Positions 22,850 through 35,175 of a stretch of DNA of 64,000 bases are shown here, one piece after another. The stretch lies in assembly GCA_019828545.1 (NCBI GenBank), contig JACVRA010000361.1:62001-126000 (forward strand). The letters are read 5' to 3'. The notes beneath the pieces were generated by a model. The model ran no database searches and was not told where the DNA came from. It saw only the letters and a program-made list of their open reading frames with translations. This DNA is from Paracamarosporium sp. OC-R06-R3 (taxonomy: Eukaryota > Ascomycota > Dothideomycetes > Pleosporales > Didymosphaeriaceae). How positions within the stretch are numbered: the stretch's first letter is position 1; every line of letters starts with the position of its first letter. The position numbers and the translations under genes are program-made.

Positions 22850-24149
22850 CTAGAATCCCTGCCTCGTCTTCGGCACATACGCCTCCTCCAAGAACTTGGT
22901 ATCCTCCTCGTTCAACTTGAACTTGCTGTTCTTCACAGCCTCGTCGATGCGCTCCTTGCTGCTCAGTCCAATGATAGGCTGTACGCCCTTTTGGATGGTC
23001 CACGCCGTTGCCACGCACGCCATGCTAACGTTGTTCTTCTTCGCTATCTTCTCCACGCGCCCGATGATCTCCTTGTCCGTTGCGTCTTCGCGGTCGTGCA
23101 CGAGGTTCTTGAGGAAGGCGTCGGTGGTCGAGCGTTTAGAGGAGCGGTCAGACCAGGGTCGTGTGAGGGCGCCGCGGGCGATGGGTGACCATGGGATGAG
23201 GCCTACGCCTGTGTCCTGGCAGTATGGGATCTGTGGTAAGGTTAGTACTGACATGACCAGACGAGATGGACAGAAATGGGAAGACGTACCATCTCGCGCT
23301 CCTCCTCGCGGTAGATCAGGTTGTAGTAGTTCTGCATGGATATGAACTTGTGCCAGCCATTGCGGTCCGCGATGTTTTGCAGCGTCTGGAACTCCCATGC
23401 GGCCATCTGGACACGGTCAGTTCCAAGTCCTTTCACCTTTCTTCCCCACCCAGATATTGTTACTCACCGAGCTAGCACCAATATACCTCACCCATCCCTT
23501 CTCGACCACATCATTCAGCGCCTTCATGATCTCTTCCCTAGGTGTATTCCGGTCCAACCGGTGAATCTGCAGGACATCGATGTATGTTCCAAGCCTCTCA
23601 ACGCTCTTCTCCACCGCATCGAAGATGTGCTTGCGCGACAGCCCGACCTGATTCACGAACTCGCCGTCATTTGAAGAAACCGCAGCAATGCCGAGCGTGT
23701 GATCGTCCTCGTTGACGCCAAAGTAGCATTTCGACAGCAGCACGATTTTCGAGCGGGGAATATTGTACTTCTTGAACGCCTTGCCAATGATGCGCTCCGA
23801 AGCGCCGTGGGAGTAAATATCAGCCTGTACAAGAGCGTGTTAGTATCGGGAAAAGAACGAGCGCAGAGTCGACTCTTCCAAGCCACTCGCTCCAAGGCGA
23901 AGCATCTTACCGTGTCCCACGTATTTATCCCAGCCTTGTACGCGTGCTCCAGCAGCGGCAAGCTCTGCTCCTCGTCCAAAACCCACTCCTGCCAATTCGG
24001 ATCTCCATAGCTCATAGCCCCAAGAATAACCTTGGACACCTTGAGCCCAGACTTGCCGAGGCTGCGGCGCAATCAGCACGATGCTCTCATGCAACTTTCT
24101 CCGCAACAACAACAGCAACGTACTTTACATATTCCATCTTCTCAGACAT
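22850..24149 (-). CDS. Aldo/keto reductase
   Basis: Five exons (24124-24149, 23911-24061, 23468-23824, 23290-23406, 22850-23230) give 343 residues. The protein reduces aldehydes or ketones with NADPH in the cytosol on a TIM barrel. It starts MSEKMEYVNLGKSGLKVSKV. The catalytic tetrad is visible: Asp and Tyr in TWDTADIYSHGASE, Lys in IVLLSKCYF and His in VLQIHRLDR. Cofactor-binding parts include LIPWSPIARGALTRPW and GLSSKERIDEAV. Length and the YSHGASE/IPWSPIARG signatures fit fungal AKRs related to versiconal hemiacetal acetate reductase and pyridoxal-type reductases. The substrate is not predictable and no biosynthetic neighbours are present. The first exon is only 26 nt. Confidence 0.92.
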
Positions 24150-25029
24150 GATTCCTCACTGTATTTCTCTTATTTCGTTTCGTCTCGTTTCGTTCCGTTC
24201 AAAGCGCGTCTTCCCTTCTTTTACAAAAACAGATCTCAAAATCCGTTAACGTGCCTTCCCCTCCCGCAGCGGAAACCCCCCCCTCTTTATCCACTCCCAC
24301 GCGCGGAATTTGGCCACAACCCCGACCATTCTCGGAGCCACCGCGACACGTCAATTGGAGGCGCGCTCCACGGCAGCCCACTCCGGTGCTCTTCGGCAGC
24401 AGTCTGTGGTCCCTGTGGGGAGCTAAGGCGGGGTTAGATGTTTATTTCCGATGGCGTTGTCGTCGTTGCGTTAAAGCCTGGTGGGGAGATGTGCAAATGC
24501 GACCGCGAGGTTCCGGGGGCGGTTAAAAGTCGTACGAAGTGTGAGTCGATTGGTAAGACTTGGGAGTGGCATGTGAGGGCGTGAATGGAAAGCGTAGGGA
24601 TTGGGTGAGCGAGGCTGGCGATGTAATGTGGATGTGCTTGGCTGATGTGCATGTCATACAAGGGCAATTGCAATGGAGGACTCATACGTGCTGTTGAAAG
24701 TGCGTTCATTGTGTGTGTGTGCTAGACATGCCTGTGGTCAAGCAGGGATGAGTTGAAGATGGAAGGATCCCAACATCGTGGCAAAAGATTCATGTATGCA
24801 AGCTCGGACTCAGCACTAACCGGAGACTCAGCAATGACTTGTCACGATGGCATGTTGTGGAAACAGAATATTGAGAACAAATCTCAGCCCGTAGGCATGC
24901 TTCTTGGATTCAAGGCCCTATCGGCCAACATGAACTATAGAAATATCATAAACCCATCGGCCCTGTCCTGGTGCCGTGTCATGCCATTAACGCCGTCCCA
25001 TGGTATTCGCCCGTGATGTCAGAAACCGC
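24150..25029. other. Intergenic region upstream of the reductase
   Basis: Contains the reductase promoter and the 3' side of the polyubiquitin gene. No further gene seen. Confidence 0.5.
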
Positions 25030-26057
<1,028 letters not shown>

Positions 26058-26184
26058 CGTGGGTGTTCTTGCGGGTGTTCGGAGTATGTAGTGGCTGGGT
26101 GTATGTGTCTCGTTGACAGTGTGTCGTAGGTGAGAGTATGTGTGCGGGTGTAGAAGGGAGAGTAAGGCGGCGGCGGGCGGAGGG

Positions 26185-26190
26185 TTTATA
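26185..26190 (-). promoter_or_regulatory. TATA box of the polyubiquitin gene
   Basis: TATAAA on the minus strand (in CCCATATAAACCCT), about 130 nt upstream of the ATG, a normal spacing for a fungal TATA promoter. Confidence 0.6.
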
Positions 26191-26290
26191 TGGGCGAGAG
26201 GTGCAGGCGCAGGCGGCAAGCTGAGGCTGTGACGGGTAGAGGTGAGTAATGACACAAGCGGTCCGTGCATCAATGGCAATCAAGGCGACA

Positions 26291-26298
26291 GAACGTTC
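26291..26298. promoter_or_regulatory. Heat-shock-element-like GAAnnTTC
   Basis: GAACGTTC, a two-block GAAnnTTC core, lies 234 nt upstream of the polyubiquitin ATG. Yeast UBI4 is heat-induced through such elements, so the position is meaningful. Only two of the three blocks of a full HSE are clear. Confidence 0.4.
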
Positions 26299-26626
26299 GA
26301 GCGTCTTCTTGGCCAGGCAACTGCGCGCTGGGACCGCGCTATCTGCTGCGTTATTACCCTGGGACCTTCTATCAAGGTGCTCAAAGCTTCCTCTGCGCCC
26401 TTCTACCGTCAAACTTCACTCGGGCTGCCTCTGCTCGCCGCCTGTGATGCAGTTCCCCGCCTCTCCGTTATCGCGGGCCGCGGCCATGTGACCCTCTTAT
26501 CGACCGGGGAAGCTTCACCCCAGCCGGATTTGGCCCTTCACCAACAACCACGACCCGCGCCGCACCTGTTCTGCTTTAGAACGCTTGCGGTAAACTGCCG
26601 GCGGCAGCAGAAGCGCAACATTCTTG

Positions 26627-26658
26627 CATATCGCCATATCGCCATATCGCCATATCGC
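26627..26658. repeat. Octanucleotide microsatellite (CATATCGC)4
   Basis: Four exact CATATCGC units about 570 nt upstream of the polyubiquitin ATG. Confidence 0.9.
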
Positions 26659-28237
26659 CATACCATCGCCTAAGCTCACGAATCTAGATCGCGCAATCGA
26701 CCCAACGATTCTGACATCCACCACCATCACGGGCATATCTCGGCGACCCTGTATTCTCCTCACAGTTGTGGCAACACTCACGCACACCTCACATAGACAC
26801 TTACATAATCGATGGCGACCCGCAGCTCCTGAACGCGAATTCCGTGGTCGTCTTCAGGAGCATCCCCACCGCATCCACCAACCTCCTACGCAAACGGCGT
26901 TTCGGACTTCGCAACGCATGCGCGCCGCGTAAAGAGGGGGCAATGATGTCACGCCAATAACACCTCCAGCATGAAGCTTGTCTTGGGTACTCTAATTTCG
27001 ACCTAGGACTTCACGAAGCAGCAGGCCGGCCGACCGATACCCAGCTATGGCAGCGCCCTCGCAATGCCAAACCTCACCTCGCCCAGCCACCCGCCACCTC
27101 CGCACCACGCCTAGACCACCCTTCGCACCCTCGAACACCGCACCTGACCTCAGAACCGCGACTCGCCTCCTCTCCGCATCCCTGATCCCCATGTGTCTCC
27201 CTGGCACTATAATCGTGACCATCAAATCTCGTCCGTCCATCCGCTACGAACCACACCCTCCATCCTCCGTGCCTAGACCAACTCGCGCTTCCCCCACAAG
27301 TCTGACCGCTATTCTCTCGCAGTGCAAGTATACACATTATAAAACCTGTTGTTAGACCAGCAGTGCTATTTAGTCAAATGGGTGAGTGTGTGGGTACTGG
27401 ACACTATAGCAAGTACGATATGACATGATGGGCGTGACTTTGTTCGATTGCGAGGTACCAGGTCGATGCGTGATTACAAAGGCACAATGTACACTATATT
27501 CTTTGCCTTGATATCCGGGGTAGTACTAAGTAGAGATATACTTCGATTCTCAGTTGGATAAGTATAGGGGTTTTGTATATGGTGTAATGGAGACAGATAT
27601 ATCATGATAATAATAACAGTATCATCTTGGAATTCTATGCTTACTGGTGATGTGTGTATGCCAAATTTTCGTCAAAAACAACACTCCAGATAACATACAC
27701 AGTAACGTCGTAAGGCTAGAAGAACGGTAGCAGAACTCCCAGCCCACGCTTCATTCACATTCACTATTAGCTCAATCTCGCATTGCATTGCATACCCTCA
27801 CAACACACCGTCCGTCACATCACAACGCACATCAGCACCGGCGTACTTTCCACATGATCCATACCTAGCAGATGGGTATATCTAAGCCTATGCTATATGA
27901 TCCCTCTTCCACCCACGTCTCCTCGCTTCAAAACCACATTGAACCCCGCTCTAGAGCAACCCAAACGCTATCCCGCAAACCCAAACCAACCGGGTCCCAC
28001 CCAGGCAAATCCGCTTTTGTCAATTCATCACATGCGACCCAACCGAACCGACCGACCGACCGACGCAGTAGAGTAGAGAAAGGGCAAACTCCGATAAAAC
28101 TCCCCAACATCAACGCTTAGACGCGCCCCGATGCTGCGAGCAAAATGCAAGGTATACAAAACGTGCAAGAGGATTAAAAGGTGTAAAAGTAGGTCGCGAC
28201 CGGAGAAGCGAAGCGTTCAGACGACGGAGCCGTTTGT

Positions 28238-29486
28238 TTACATGATGATCGAGGGGGAGTCGATGTTGGCCTTGATCGACTTATGCGGCAGGACGGAGCC
28301 GCCGTTGACGTAGATCTCGTCGCCAACGGAGACATCGTCACCGAGGACTGTTACGTTCTCCAGGCGCGCCCACTTGCCGACGCTGCTGTTCCAGCCGACG
28401 ATGGTCGACTTGATCCAGGCGTGGTCCTTGACGCGGCTGTTCTTGAGGATGACACATCGTTGCAGTCGGACACCGTCGCCGATGACAACGTTGGGTCCAA
28501 TGGTGACGTTGGGTCCGATGCGGCAGTTCTTGCCAATCTTGGCTGAGGGGTCGATGAGGACGTTGCCGCCGTGGACGAAGTGTTCGGTGGCGGGGGTGAG
28601 GAGCTTGGAGCCCTGGCGGGTCAGGGAAGAGAGGTAGAGGCAGGTGCCGGACAAGAAGTCCTTGGGCTGACCGACGTCCATCCAGAAACCCTCCAAGTCG
28701 AAGGAGTGCAATTCGCCGTCCTTGACGAGGGCAGGGAATGTCTCCTGCTCGATCGAGGTGGGGCGGAGCTCAATGCGCTTGAGAACTGAGGGGTTGAGGA
28801 TGTAGATACCGGCGTTGATGCGGTTGCCGACGAACTCGACAGGCTTCTCGACGAAGCGGTCTATCCTGGAGGGGTGGTTGGGCTTGTGCACAACGACACC
28901 GTACTTGGACGGCTCCTCCACCTTGGTCACCACAATGGTGCCCTCGTTGCCGTGCTGCTTGTGGAACTCGGCGAGCTTCTTAAAGGGGTATTCGCAGGTC
29001 ACGTCGGCGTTGAGGACGAAGAAGGGAGCGTCGTCCTTGCCCAAGATGCGCTCGGCGAGCTTGAGCGGGCCAGCGGTGCCCAAAGGCTCGGTCTCGACTG
29101 AGAACTCGATCTTGACGTTGTACTCCTTCTCGTACTGAGGCTGGGTCAGCCGTGCATTTTAAATTGGAATATTCGGTGTACTCACGCTCTTGAGGGCCTC
29201 GGCCATAATTTCAGGCCTGTAGTTGACGGCGAGCACGATGTCGGTGACGCCAGCGTCGGCCAATGCCTCGATCTGATGCTGGATCATGGGCTTGTTCGCA
29301 AACTCCACGAGCGGCTTGGGGTAGGTGAGGGTCTACAGCTGTTAGGCTTCGTGCCCACGCAGCGGTGAGGGCGGGGTAGGCATACAAGAGGCCTCAGACG
29401 GGTTCCAAACCCTCCGACGAGAATGATGGCTGCATGTTTGTGAGTGCAATGTCTTGTGGGAGCAATTGAGCAGACATACCCTTCAT
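28238..29486 (-). CDS. MPG1: Mannose-1-phosphate guanylyltransferase (GDP-mannose pyrophosphorylase)
   Basis: Exons 29480-29486, 29386-29429, 29186-29332 and 28238-29134 give 364 residues, the exact usual fungal length. The enzyme makes GDP-mannose from GTP and mannose-1-phosphate in the cytosol, feeding N- and O-glycosylation, GPI anchors and cell-wall mannan. The nucleotidyltransferase signature is near the start ([20 protein letters not shown], then [12 protein letters not shown]), followed by [13 protein letters not shown] and [18 protein letters not shown]. The C-terminal left-handed beta-helix hexapeptides ([19 protein letters not shown]) follow, and the protein ends SIIM. The first exon is only 7 nt (ATGAAGG), so the start depends on the splice and not on a long open frame. 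Confidence 0.96.
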
Positions 29487-30877
29487 GGCTGGGGTGGTGG
29501 AGTGTGAATTGGCGGGGAGGGGAAATTTGTGACGGTGAAGACAGCGAGTGGGTCCTCAACAGCAGCGAACGAGTGGAAGGTGCGATGGACGGTGGCTCGA
29601 GAAAAGACACGGTATGGGGTACGGGAAGAGGTTCACGATGTGTCAAAGAGCTCCCAGGTGAGGACAGCTGGATTTAAGGGCCCGGTGGTGGTCCAGTCGG
29701 ACGGAGCTCCCTAGCTTGTGGACGCCCAGGCCAAGCGGCCCCCCAATTATTCCCCTTTCCACGGCCACACCTCGCCAGGCCAGTCGCCAGTCATGCCATC
29801 CCTTGTCCCTTAGCACCCACGGCCCCTTGCAACTGTACTGAGTAGCTCTTTTATTTTGGCAGCCTCTCGCCGCTGGTTGGCGTGACATGGCGCCCGTCAC
29901 GCGCATCTTGTCGTGATTCTGCAGGTACATGCGACTGCGACCACAGCACACTGGCCTTCACCGCCTGCGACGCGGGCCCACGTGGGATGCGAAGCCCGGC
30001 TTCCAGAACAGATTCTGCTCATCACGCCTGTCGCAGCATGGATAAGGGGTTGCCATCTGTGGCTGACCGACTACGCCTATACGCGAGCGCGATCCCGCAA
30101 AAGCCCGCATCCTCATTTTGCTGCTCCCACCGCTGCCTGTGTGGGGAGACTCGACGGGTACCGGCGTTTCATGGTGCTGCAACAGCCTCTCTCGCTGTCC
30201 AGAGTCCGAGGTCACGCTGGTGGGTGCAGACGCGCGTCGGCGCTGCGTGGCACCCACGCAATCCGCAACCTCCCACGATGCCCTCACAGAGCACTCCCAC
30301 GCCCTTCAGGCTAGACGAGCCTCTGCACCAACGCCCTTCACCGCCTGGACTGTGCCTCAGGTCTTGTCGAGCCGCCCAATCTCCGAGGCAGATCCCTTCT
30401 ACATCTCAACCTTGTGCCAACGTTGCGACATTGGCGCACCTGATTGCAACCGCCATCTCAATTTCGTTTCCTATCTGGCACCTTGCATTGCACGACTGCG
30501 AGCCATGATGCCACGTATGACCCCCAGACACCACCCAAAGACTTTTCAACACTCGGTTTAGGGTTACCTATATCGGAAACACCTTTGCCACCATCGAATA
30601 CTGGACGCTAACGCCTTCCGCATAGCTTCACCATGCGCTGCACTTGGGGGTCTCACTCAGCCTTATGCTGCGTGCAAAGCGTGCTGATCCCTGCTATTTA
30701 TGGCTCCACGATATACTAATCTCTCTCTTCGACGCGCTAGATCACGCTACCCGTTGTCGAGCTGCCAAAGTCTGTCGTTGTACTCGGTCCCTACAGGGAG
30801 TGATTACGGATGCTATTCTTAATATTCGATATATTGAATGGCCGACGCGGTTGCCAGCCCTGCCTTGCACCACAATA
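29487..30877. other. Upstream region of the GDP-mannose pyrophosphorylase gene
   Basis: Frames here are short and without family features. It is presumed promoter plus the 3' flank of the next minus-strand gene. Confidence 0.45.
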
Positions 30878-31915
30878 CTACCGTTCCATCTCTGGCTTCT
30901 TCCCTAAAGTCATTGTCCGCCACAAATCAGACAGTCTACCTTGGCTGCTATTCTTCTTCAACCCCTCAGGACTTTTCGTGCCGTCTCCATAGGACCCTCG
31001 TCTTGACTCGTAGTGGCCTTCCCTTTCACCAGGAGTACTTACACCACTCCTCTCATGACATTGGAACCGGTATTCCTTAGCATGCTCCCAATTACCGCTA
31101 TTGTACTTCCACAAGTCGAACCCCAGAGCCTTTCCACGATGCACATCTTCGAATAGGATCCGCCGTAGGGTGTTGTACGCGGACTGCACCTTCTTCTCCT
31201 CTTCCACCTTGTTCATGACGGTCCAATGCGGCTGCCACCCTCTACTGCTCTTATCTTGCTGGCTCAAAAATTCTATCCACCTCTCCCGAAGCTCCTCACG
31301 CAAGTCCTGTGACTGCTCTTCCCCGGACCCGAATAGCACCGCAACTCCCCTCCGCAGACGGAACGGCATCCCGGTCGAGATATGGTACGGTCTCACTCGT
31401 CCAGTAATGCGTTTCAAATCTGTATCTATGACCCCGATCTGTGAGTGAGGCAAGGCATGGAAAAGCGTGATGTGCGCTGGCGTCCGGTTCAGATGTTTCG
31501 GAAAGTATTCTTCGCGCATTTGGTTCAAAGGGACGGATATCGAAGGCGACATGCTCAGTGTGAGGACGTATACTTGTTGCTCGTCTTGCCCGGTATTTGG
31601 CTTGTGGGAGGGTTGAGGGGATGCCCGTCGTGACGAGAAGGCGCTGTCGATGATTTCGGCGCAAGGATCCAGCTCTGGCGATTGCTGTCTCTTCGGTGAC
31701 CACATCTTTGCTCTTCCGCTAACGCTCGGGGTAGGCCTGTTACTTCGACTGGAATACCGAGTACTCGTTTTTGGATATGCGGCTTTGACGATTGTTCTGC
31801 AAGGGACGGATGACTGCGAAAACCGGGTCTGTTCTGAACTCGGGTTGCTTGAATATGCACTGCGGCGGAAAATTTGTGGTTCTCGCCTCAACAGGTGCGC
31901 CGTGGCCTGTCGCAT
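30878..31915 (-). CDS. 2H phosphoesterase / 2'-5' RNA ligase-like protein
   Basis: A 345-residue frame with the two family hallmarks: H-I-T at 148-150 (in TPAHITLFHALP) and H-W-T at 230-232 (in QPHWTVMNK). These are the paired HxT motifs of LigT-like enzymes that act on 2',3'-cyclic or 2'-phosphate RNA ends and cyclic nucleotides. The VYVLTLSM strand before the first motif and GMPFRLRRGVAVLF fit the bilobal fold. The first 70 residues are basic, Ser-rich and unlike the family. Met71 (MWSPKRQQ, 31705) may be the real start. The C-terminal 60 residues are low-complexity. Substrate unknown. Confidence 0.75.
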   Translation of the reverse strand: MRQATAHLLRREPQIFRRSAYSSNPSSEQTRFSQSSVPCRTIVKAAYPKTSTRYSSRSNRPTPSVSGRAKMWSPKRQQSPELDPCAEIIDSAFSSRRASPQPSHKPNTGQDEQQVYVLTLSMSPSISVPLNQMREEYFPKHLNRTPAHITLFHALPHSQIGVIDTDLKRITGRVRPYHISTGMPFRLRRGVAVLFGSGEEQSQDLREELRERWIEFLSQQDKSSRGWQPHWTVMNKVEEEKKVQSAYNTLRRILFEDVHRGKALGFDLWKYNSGNWEHAKEYRFQCHERSGVSTPGEREGHYESRRGSYGDGTKSPEGLKKNSSQGRLSDLWRTMTLGKKPEMER

Positions 31916-32541
31916 TCTTCAATGAATCCGACAGGTATGGCGCGCAGGAATCGGTTTGGGAAGGTCGACTACGTCACGGCAACCAGTCATTAGCGCCCCA
32001 CCCTTGTGGACCCTCGATCGTGAAATTTTGGCTGCCTTTCTCAACGTGTTTTTTTACTTCGAACGTGCACGTTATTCGATTGCGTTTGGACGTTATCCGG
32101 CTCGTCGATAACGCGCCACTACGCGTCTTCGCGTGAGGGCTGAAGGTTTAGCTTGGTTTCGCACACTGGACAGGTCCTACCACAGCACTATCGCAAAGTT
32201 TCTGGAAAATGTTGCAAACGTTCCGCTTTTCCGTTCCTGGATGATTTGCCTGGATGTTATCTTTCAAATCGCTCCAGGGATGTTCGATCAACAACCGCAA
32301 GTGGAATCGTGCGATGCCCGCAAGAGATGCGCTGGCAGTACGCTGCCGCAATCTCGCACCAAGTAGCCTTGGATTGTTCCCTTTCGATATCTGTTGATAT
32401 ATCCCGCAACCGATAATCGAAAACGGCAGTGCATCTTATGAACACAGTCTTAACAATCAGCTTATCATACTCTACACTGGGTATTACCATCCTACCTCAA
32501 TTTGACTCGTCTATTCTCTACTCGACTCTCTCACCTATTTC
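31916..32541. other. Spacer, no gene seen
   Basis: Upstream of the phosphoesterase gene and downstream of the Cys-rich membrane protein gene; no supportable feature. Confidence 0.5.
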
Positions 32542-33569
32542 TCAACTCATCTCATGTCTTGTTTCCCCCGGTAACTCCTGTACAGCCGAAGCGTGCGACG
32601 GTGCTACCAACCCCGGACCAGAATACGCCGGCGCATCCTGATACACATCGTGATCGTGTTTCGGTGCCGGAATGTATCCCCCAGCATAGTTATATCCCTG
32701 CGCATCGCCCACCGGCTCTTGAACCACGTTCTTCGTCTTCCTTCTCCTCCACAGGAACCATGCTCCCGCCACCACAGCAGCAACTCCTACCGCGGCCCCA
32801 ACACCAATACCCGCCGCCGCACCTTTTGACAGACCCTCTTCCTTATCCGGCTCTGCGGTATTCGTCGCCGTGTCTGATGGCGGTGCTGTTGTCGTTGTTG
32901 CGGCGGCGGAGGACGACGTTGACGACGTTGACGCCGTAGACATGCTAGCAAGCACGGAAGTCGAATCCACCGCCCACCACCTTCCGGATGTCGTAGCCCC
33001 GGCTTTAGACGGATGCTTCACATCGCCGGTATCCGGATCGACGAAGAAATGCTCGGAATCGTCGTCACAACACGAGGCCTCAGAGTGCGCGCTGCAGCAG
33101 AAGAGGTTCTTGCCGCAGTCGTAGAGGGACACACCCGCTGCGTTGGATTCTACATGTCTCACAAGTAAGCCTCATGGCATTCCACGCATTTTGCGAAAGC
33201 GACTAGGAGGGAGTTGGTGGTATAGATATAGGGGGCACTTCTTACGCGGGCACATCGTCGAGCAACCATCCCAGTTCTTATCCGCGCAGTACTGCCGCGA
33301 TACATCCCCATCGCCATCTACGCACAGCAAGTTGGTCCCGCATTTTTGCCCCTCGAGGCAGCAGTTGGATGTGTCATTGCCGCAGGATACGAGTTCCGGG
33401 CCGGTGTAGAACTTTGAGTCCAGCGCTGCGATGCCTACATGCAACTCATTCGTTAGGTCGACAATGTGCGGGAAATCAGAGAACCCGCACCATCGTGTGA
33501 ATAGCAGTCCGCGCTTGCTGTGGCGAAAAATACCGCGGCGAGAAGAAGTGTCGGAGGGCGGCGCATCAT
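32542..33569 (-). CDS. Cys-rich type I membrane protein, copy A of a tandem pair
   Basis: Exons 33491-33569, 33246-33434 and 32542-33149 give 291 residues. A signal peptide (RRPPTLLLAAVFFATASA) comes first. The Cys-rich ectodomain follows, with DCYSHDG, LVSCGNDTSNCCLEGQKCGT, YCADKNWDGCSTMCP and DCGKNLFCCSAHSEASCC. Next are a Ser/Thr/Ala stalk, one membrane helix (GIGVGAAVGVAAVVAGAWFL), an RRRKTK stop-transfer and a Pro/Tyr-rich cytosolic tail. This arrangement is common in fungal surface proteins of unknown role and is formally like wall-stress sensors. It shares its architecture and much of the ectodomain with copy B 0.6 kb away. Copy A has two introns, copy B has one. A second ATG lies directly after the first. 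Confidence 0.85.
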
Positions 33570-34197
33570 GTAGGGATGTGATTTACGGCGCGCGTTGGAG
33601 GGAGGTGGAGACGGAAACAAGTGGTAACACGAGACCCAGCGCAGTGTACACAGACGACGGTAGAGTGGGGCGAGGATGTGGCTTTGCTTTGCTTTGCTTT
33701 GCAATGCGGTCTCTCAGCTAAGCGGGTGTCCCGCCTGGTGACGGGATTCGGCCCCCACGCCATGATAGTGCATCGTCCAACGTCTCACTGAGGTTTACGA
33801 GGCCAGGTCCCTTGACGGATGAGCCCCAGCATTATTGTCGAGAATGCGAACTGCGGTCACGATTTTCTGGAAGTTATTTGGTGTGCTCGTGCAGCACGTG
33901 GATCTCTCTAACAAGGCCGCTTCCCGTAAGGCTTCCCATGCTGATCACACGTAGAGGCAGTGACCAGCAGCACGTTAAGCAAAACAAGTTAGGCGCTGGA
34001 AGCCGTATACCCGCCAGTCAGATCGCACATGCATCATTGGCCGACCTCTCGCACGTCACGGGCTTAGCAACGTTGGACTGCGCAGCAAAGAAGAATCCTC
34101 GTCGGCGTCTCACAACATAAAACAAAGGGTATCATATATCTTGCACCAGCCGACTAATCAACAATTACACGATTACTATGCTTCCCCCAGCCACACT
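33570..34197. other. Spacer between the two Cys-rich paralogues
   Basis: A short GCTTT repeat run at about 33682-33700; otherwise no supportable feature. Confidence 0.5.
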
Positions 34198-35175
34198 CTA
34201 CTGCCCTGGTACTTTCGGCGGCTGCCTCGTAGCTCCATCTAATTCGTGGCTTGGCTGCGGCCCGCTGTCCAACTCTTGCGTCGCACTGTGCGCGCCGTCC
34301 AGCTCGGTGGGCGGGTCGTTATACGTATGTGCATAGTAGGAGTGCGGTTGGCTAGGCTTTTCGTTTGTGAGCGCGGGGTTCGTGGACACTGGGAGTTCGC
34401 TGCTTGCACTGAGCGCGGCTTTCTGCTTTCTTCTCCGTAGTAGGAACCATGCCAGTGCGGCAACGAGGGCTACTCCTGCGGCCGCGCCGATGCCGATTCC
34501 TGCGCCTGCGCCGGCGGAGATGCCCGACGAGGACTGGGAGGTTTCCGTGGATGTAGGAGTGGTAGAGGACGTAGAGCTCGGCGTTGTTGTTGCGGACGTG
34601 GACGCTGGAGTCTCTGTGGAGGACGCCGTGGAAGAAGACGCCGTGGACGTCGCCGAGGAGCTTGCCAGTAGGGACGAGGAATCTACCGTGAACCAGCGGG
34701 CAGCCTTCGTCTTCGCGGCCGAGGTCGTCTGCTCGACAGCGCCGGTGTCCGGGTCGACGTAGAAAGCGCGCTCATCTTCGCAACACGATTTGTCGGTGCC
34801 GGCATTGCAGCAGTAAATGTTGTTTCCGCAGTCGCGGATGCCCACGCCTGCCGCCTTGTTGCCTATGTCTCAATCAGCTCTATCCGTATACCTTTGTCTG
34901 TGAAACATCAGCCTACCGGGACACATATCCGAGCACCCGTTCCACGACGAATCCGCGCAGTATTGTCTTGTAACGCTGCCTCCCTTAGTGACGCAGAGCA
35001 GATTCGTCCCGCACTTGTCGCCCTCCAAACAGCAATTGTTGGTCCCGTTGCCGCAGGAAACAAGTTCCGGCCCACTATAAAACTTTGAATCCAGCGCGGC
35101 GATTCCATCGTGGGAGTAGCAGTCTGCGGCCGCAGTGGCTGCGAAAGCAGCGAGGATGAGCGAGTAGAGCAGCAT
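34198..35175 (-). CDS. Cys-rich type I membrane protein, copy B of a tandem pair
   Basis: Exons 34917-35175 and 34198-34862 give 307 residues. The signal peptide is MLLYSLILAAFAATAAA. The ectodomain has DCYSHDGIAALDSKFYSGPE, CGNGTNNCCLEGDKCGT, YCADSSWNGCSDMCPG, then across the intron NKAAGVGIRDCGNNIYCC and SCCEDERAFYVDPDTGAV. A long Ser/Thr/Ala stalk, a membrane helix (GAAAGVALVAALAWFLL), RRRKQK and a soluble tail follow. Cys spacing and DPDTG match copy A. The intron corresponds to the second intron of copy A and is placed at the same protein site; copy A has an additional intron after SHDG. It is inferred to sit in the plasma membrane with the Cys domain in the wall space. Confidence 0.87.

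Larger units (their letters stand above)
26058..28237. other. Polyubiquitin promoter and intergenic region
   Basis: Holds the TATA and GAAnnTTC elements and an octamer repeat at 26627-26658. From 27300 to 28200 there is AT-richer spacer with no supportable gene, which is also the 3' side of the GDP-mannose pyrophosphorylase gene. Confidence 0.5.

Noticed and set aside
29882..30508. 208-codon frame upstream of the GDP-mannose pyrophosphorylase gene
   Set aside because: Ala/Pro/Ser-rich and overlapped by an equally long frame in another phase; no domain.
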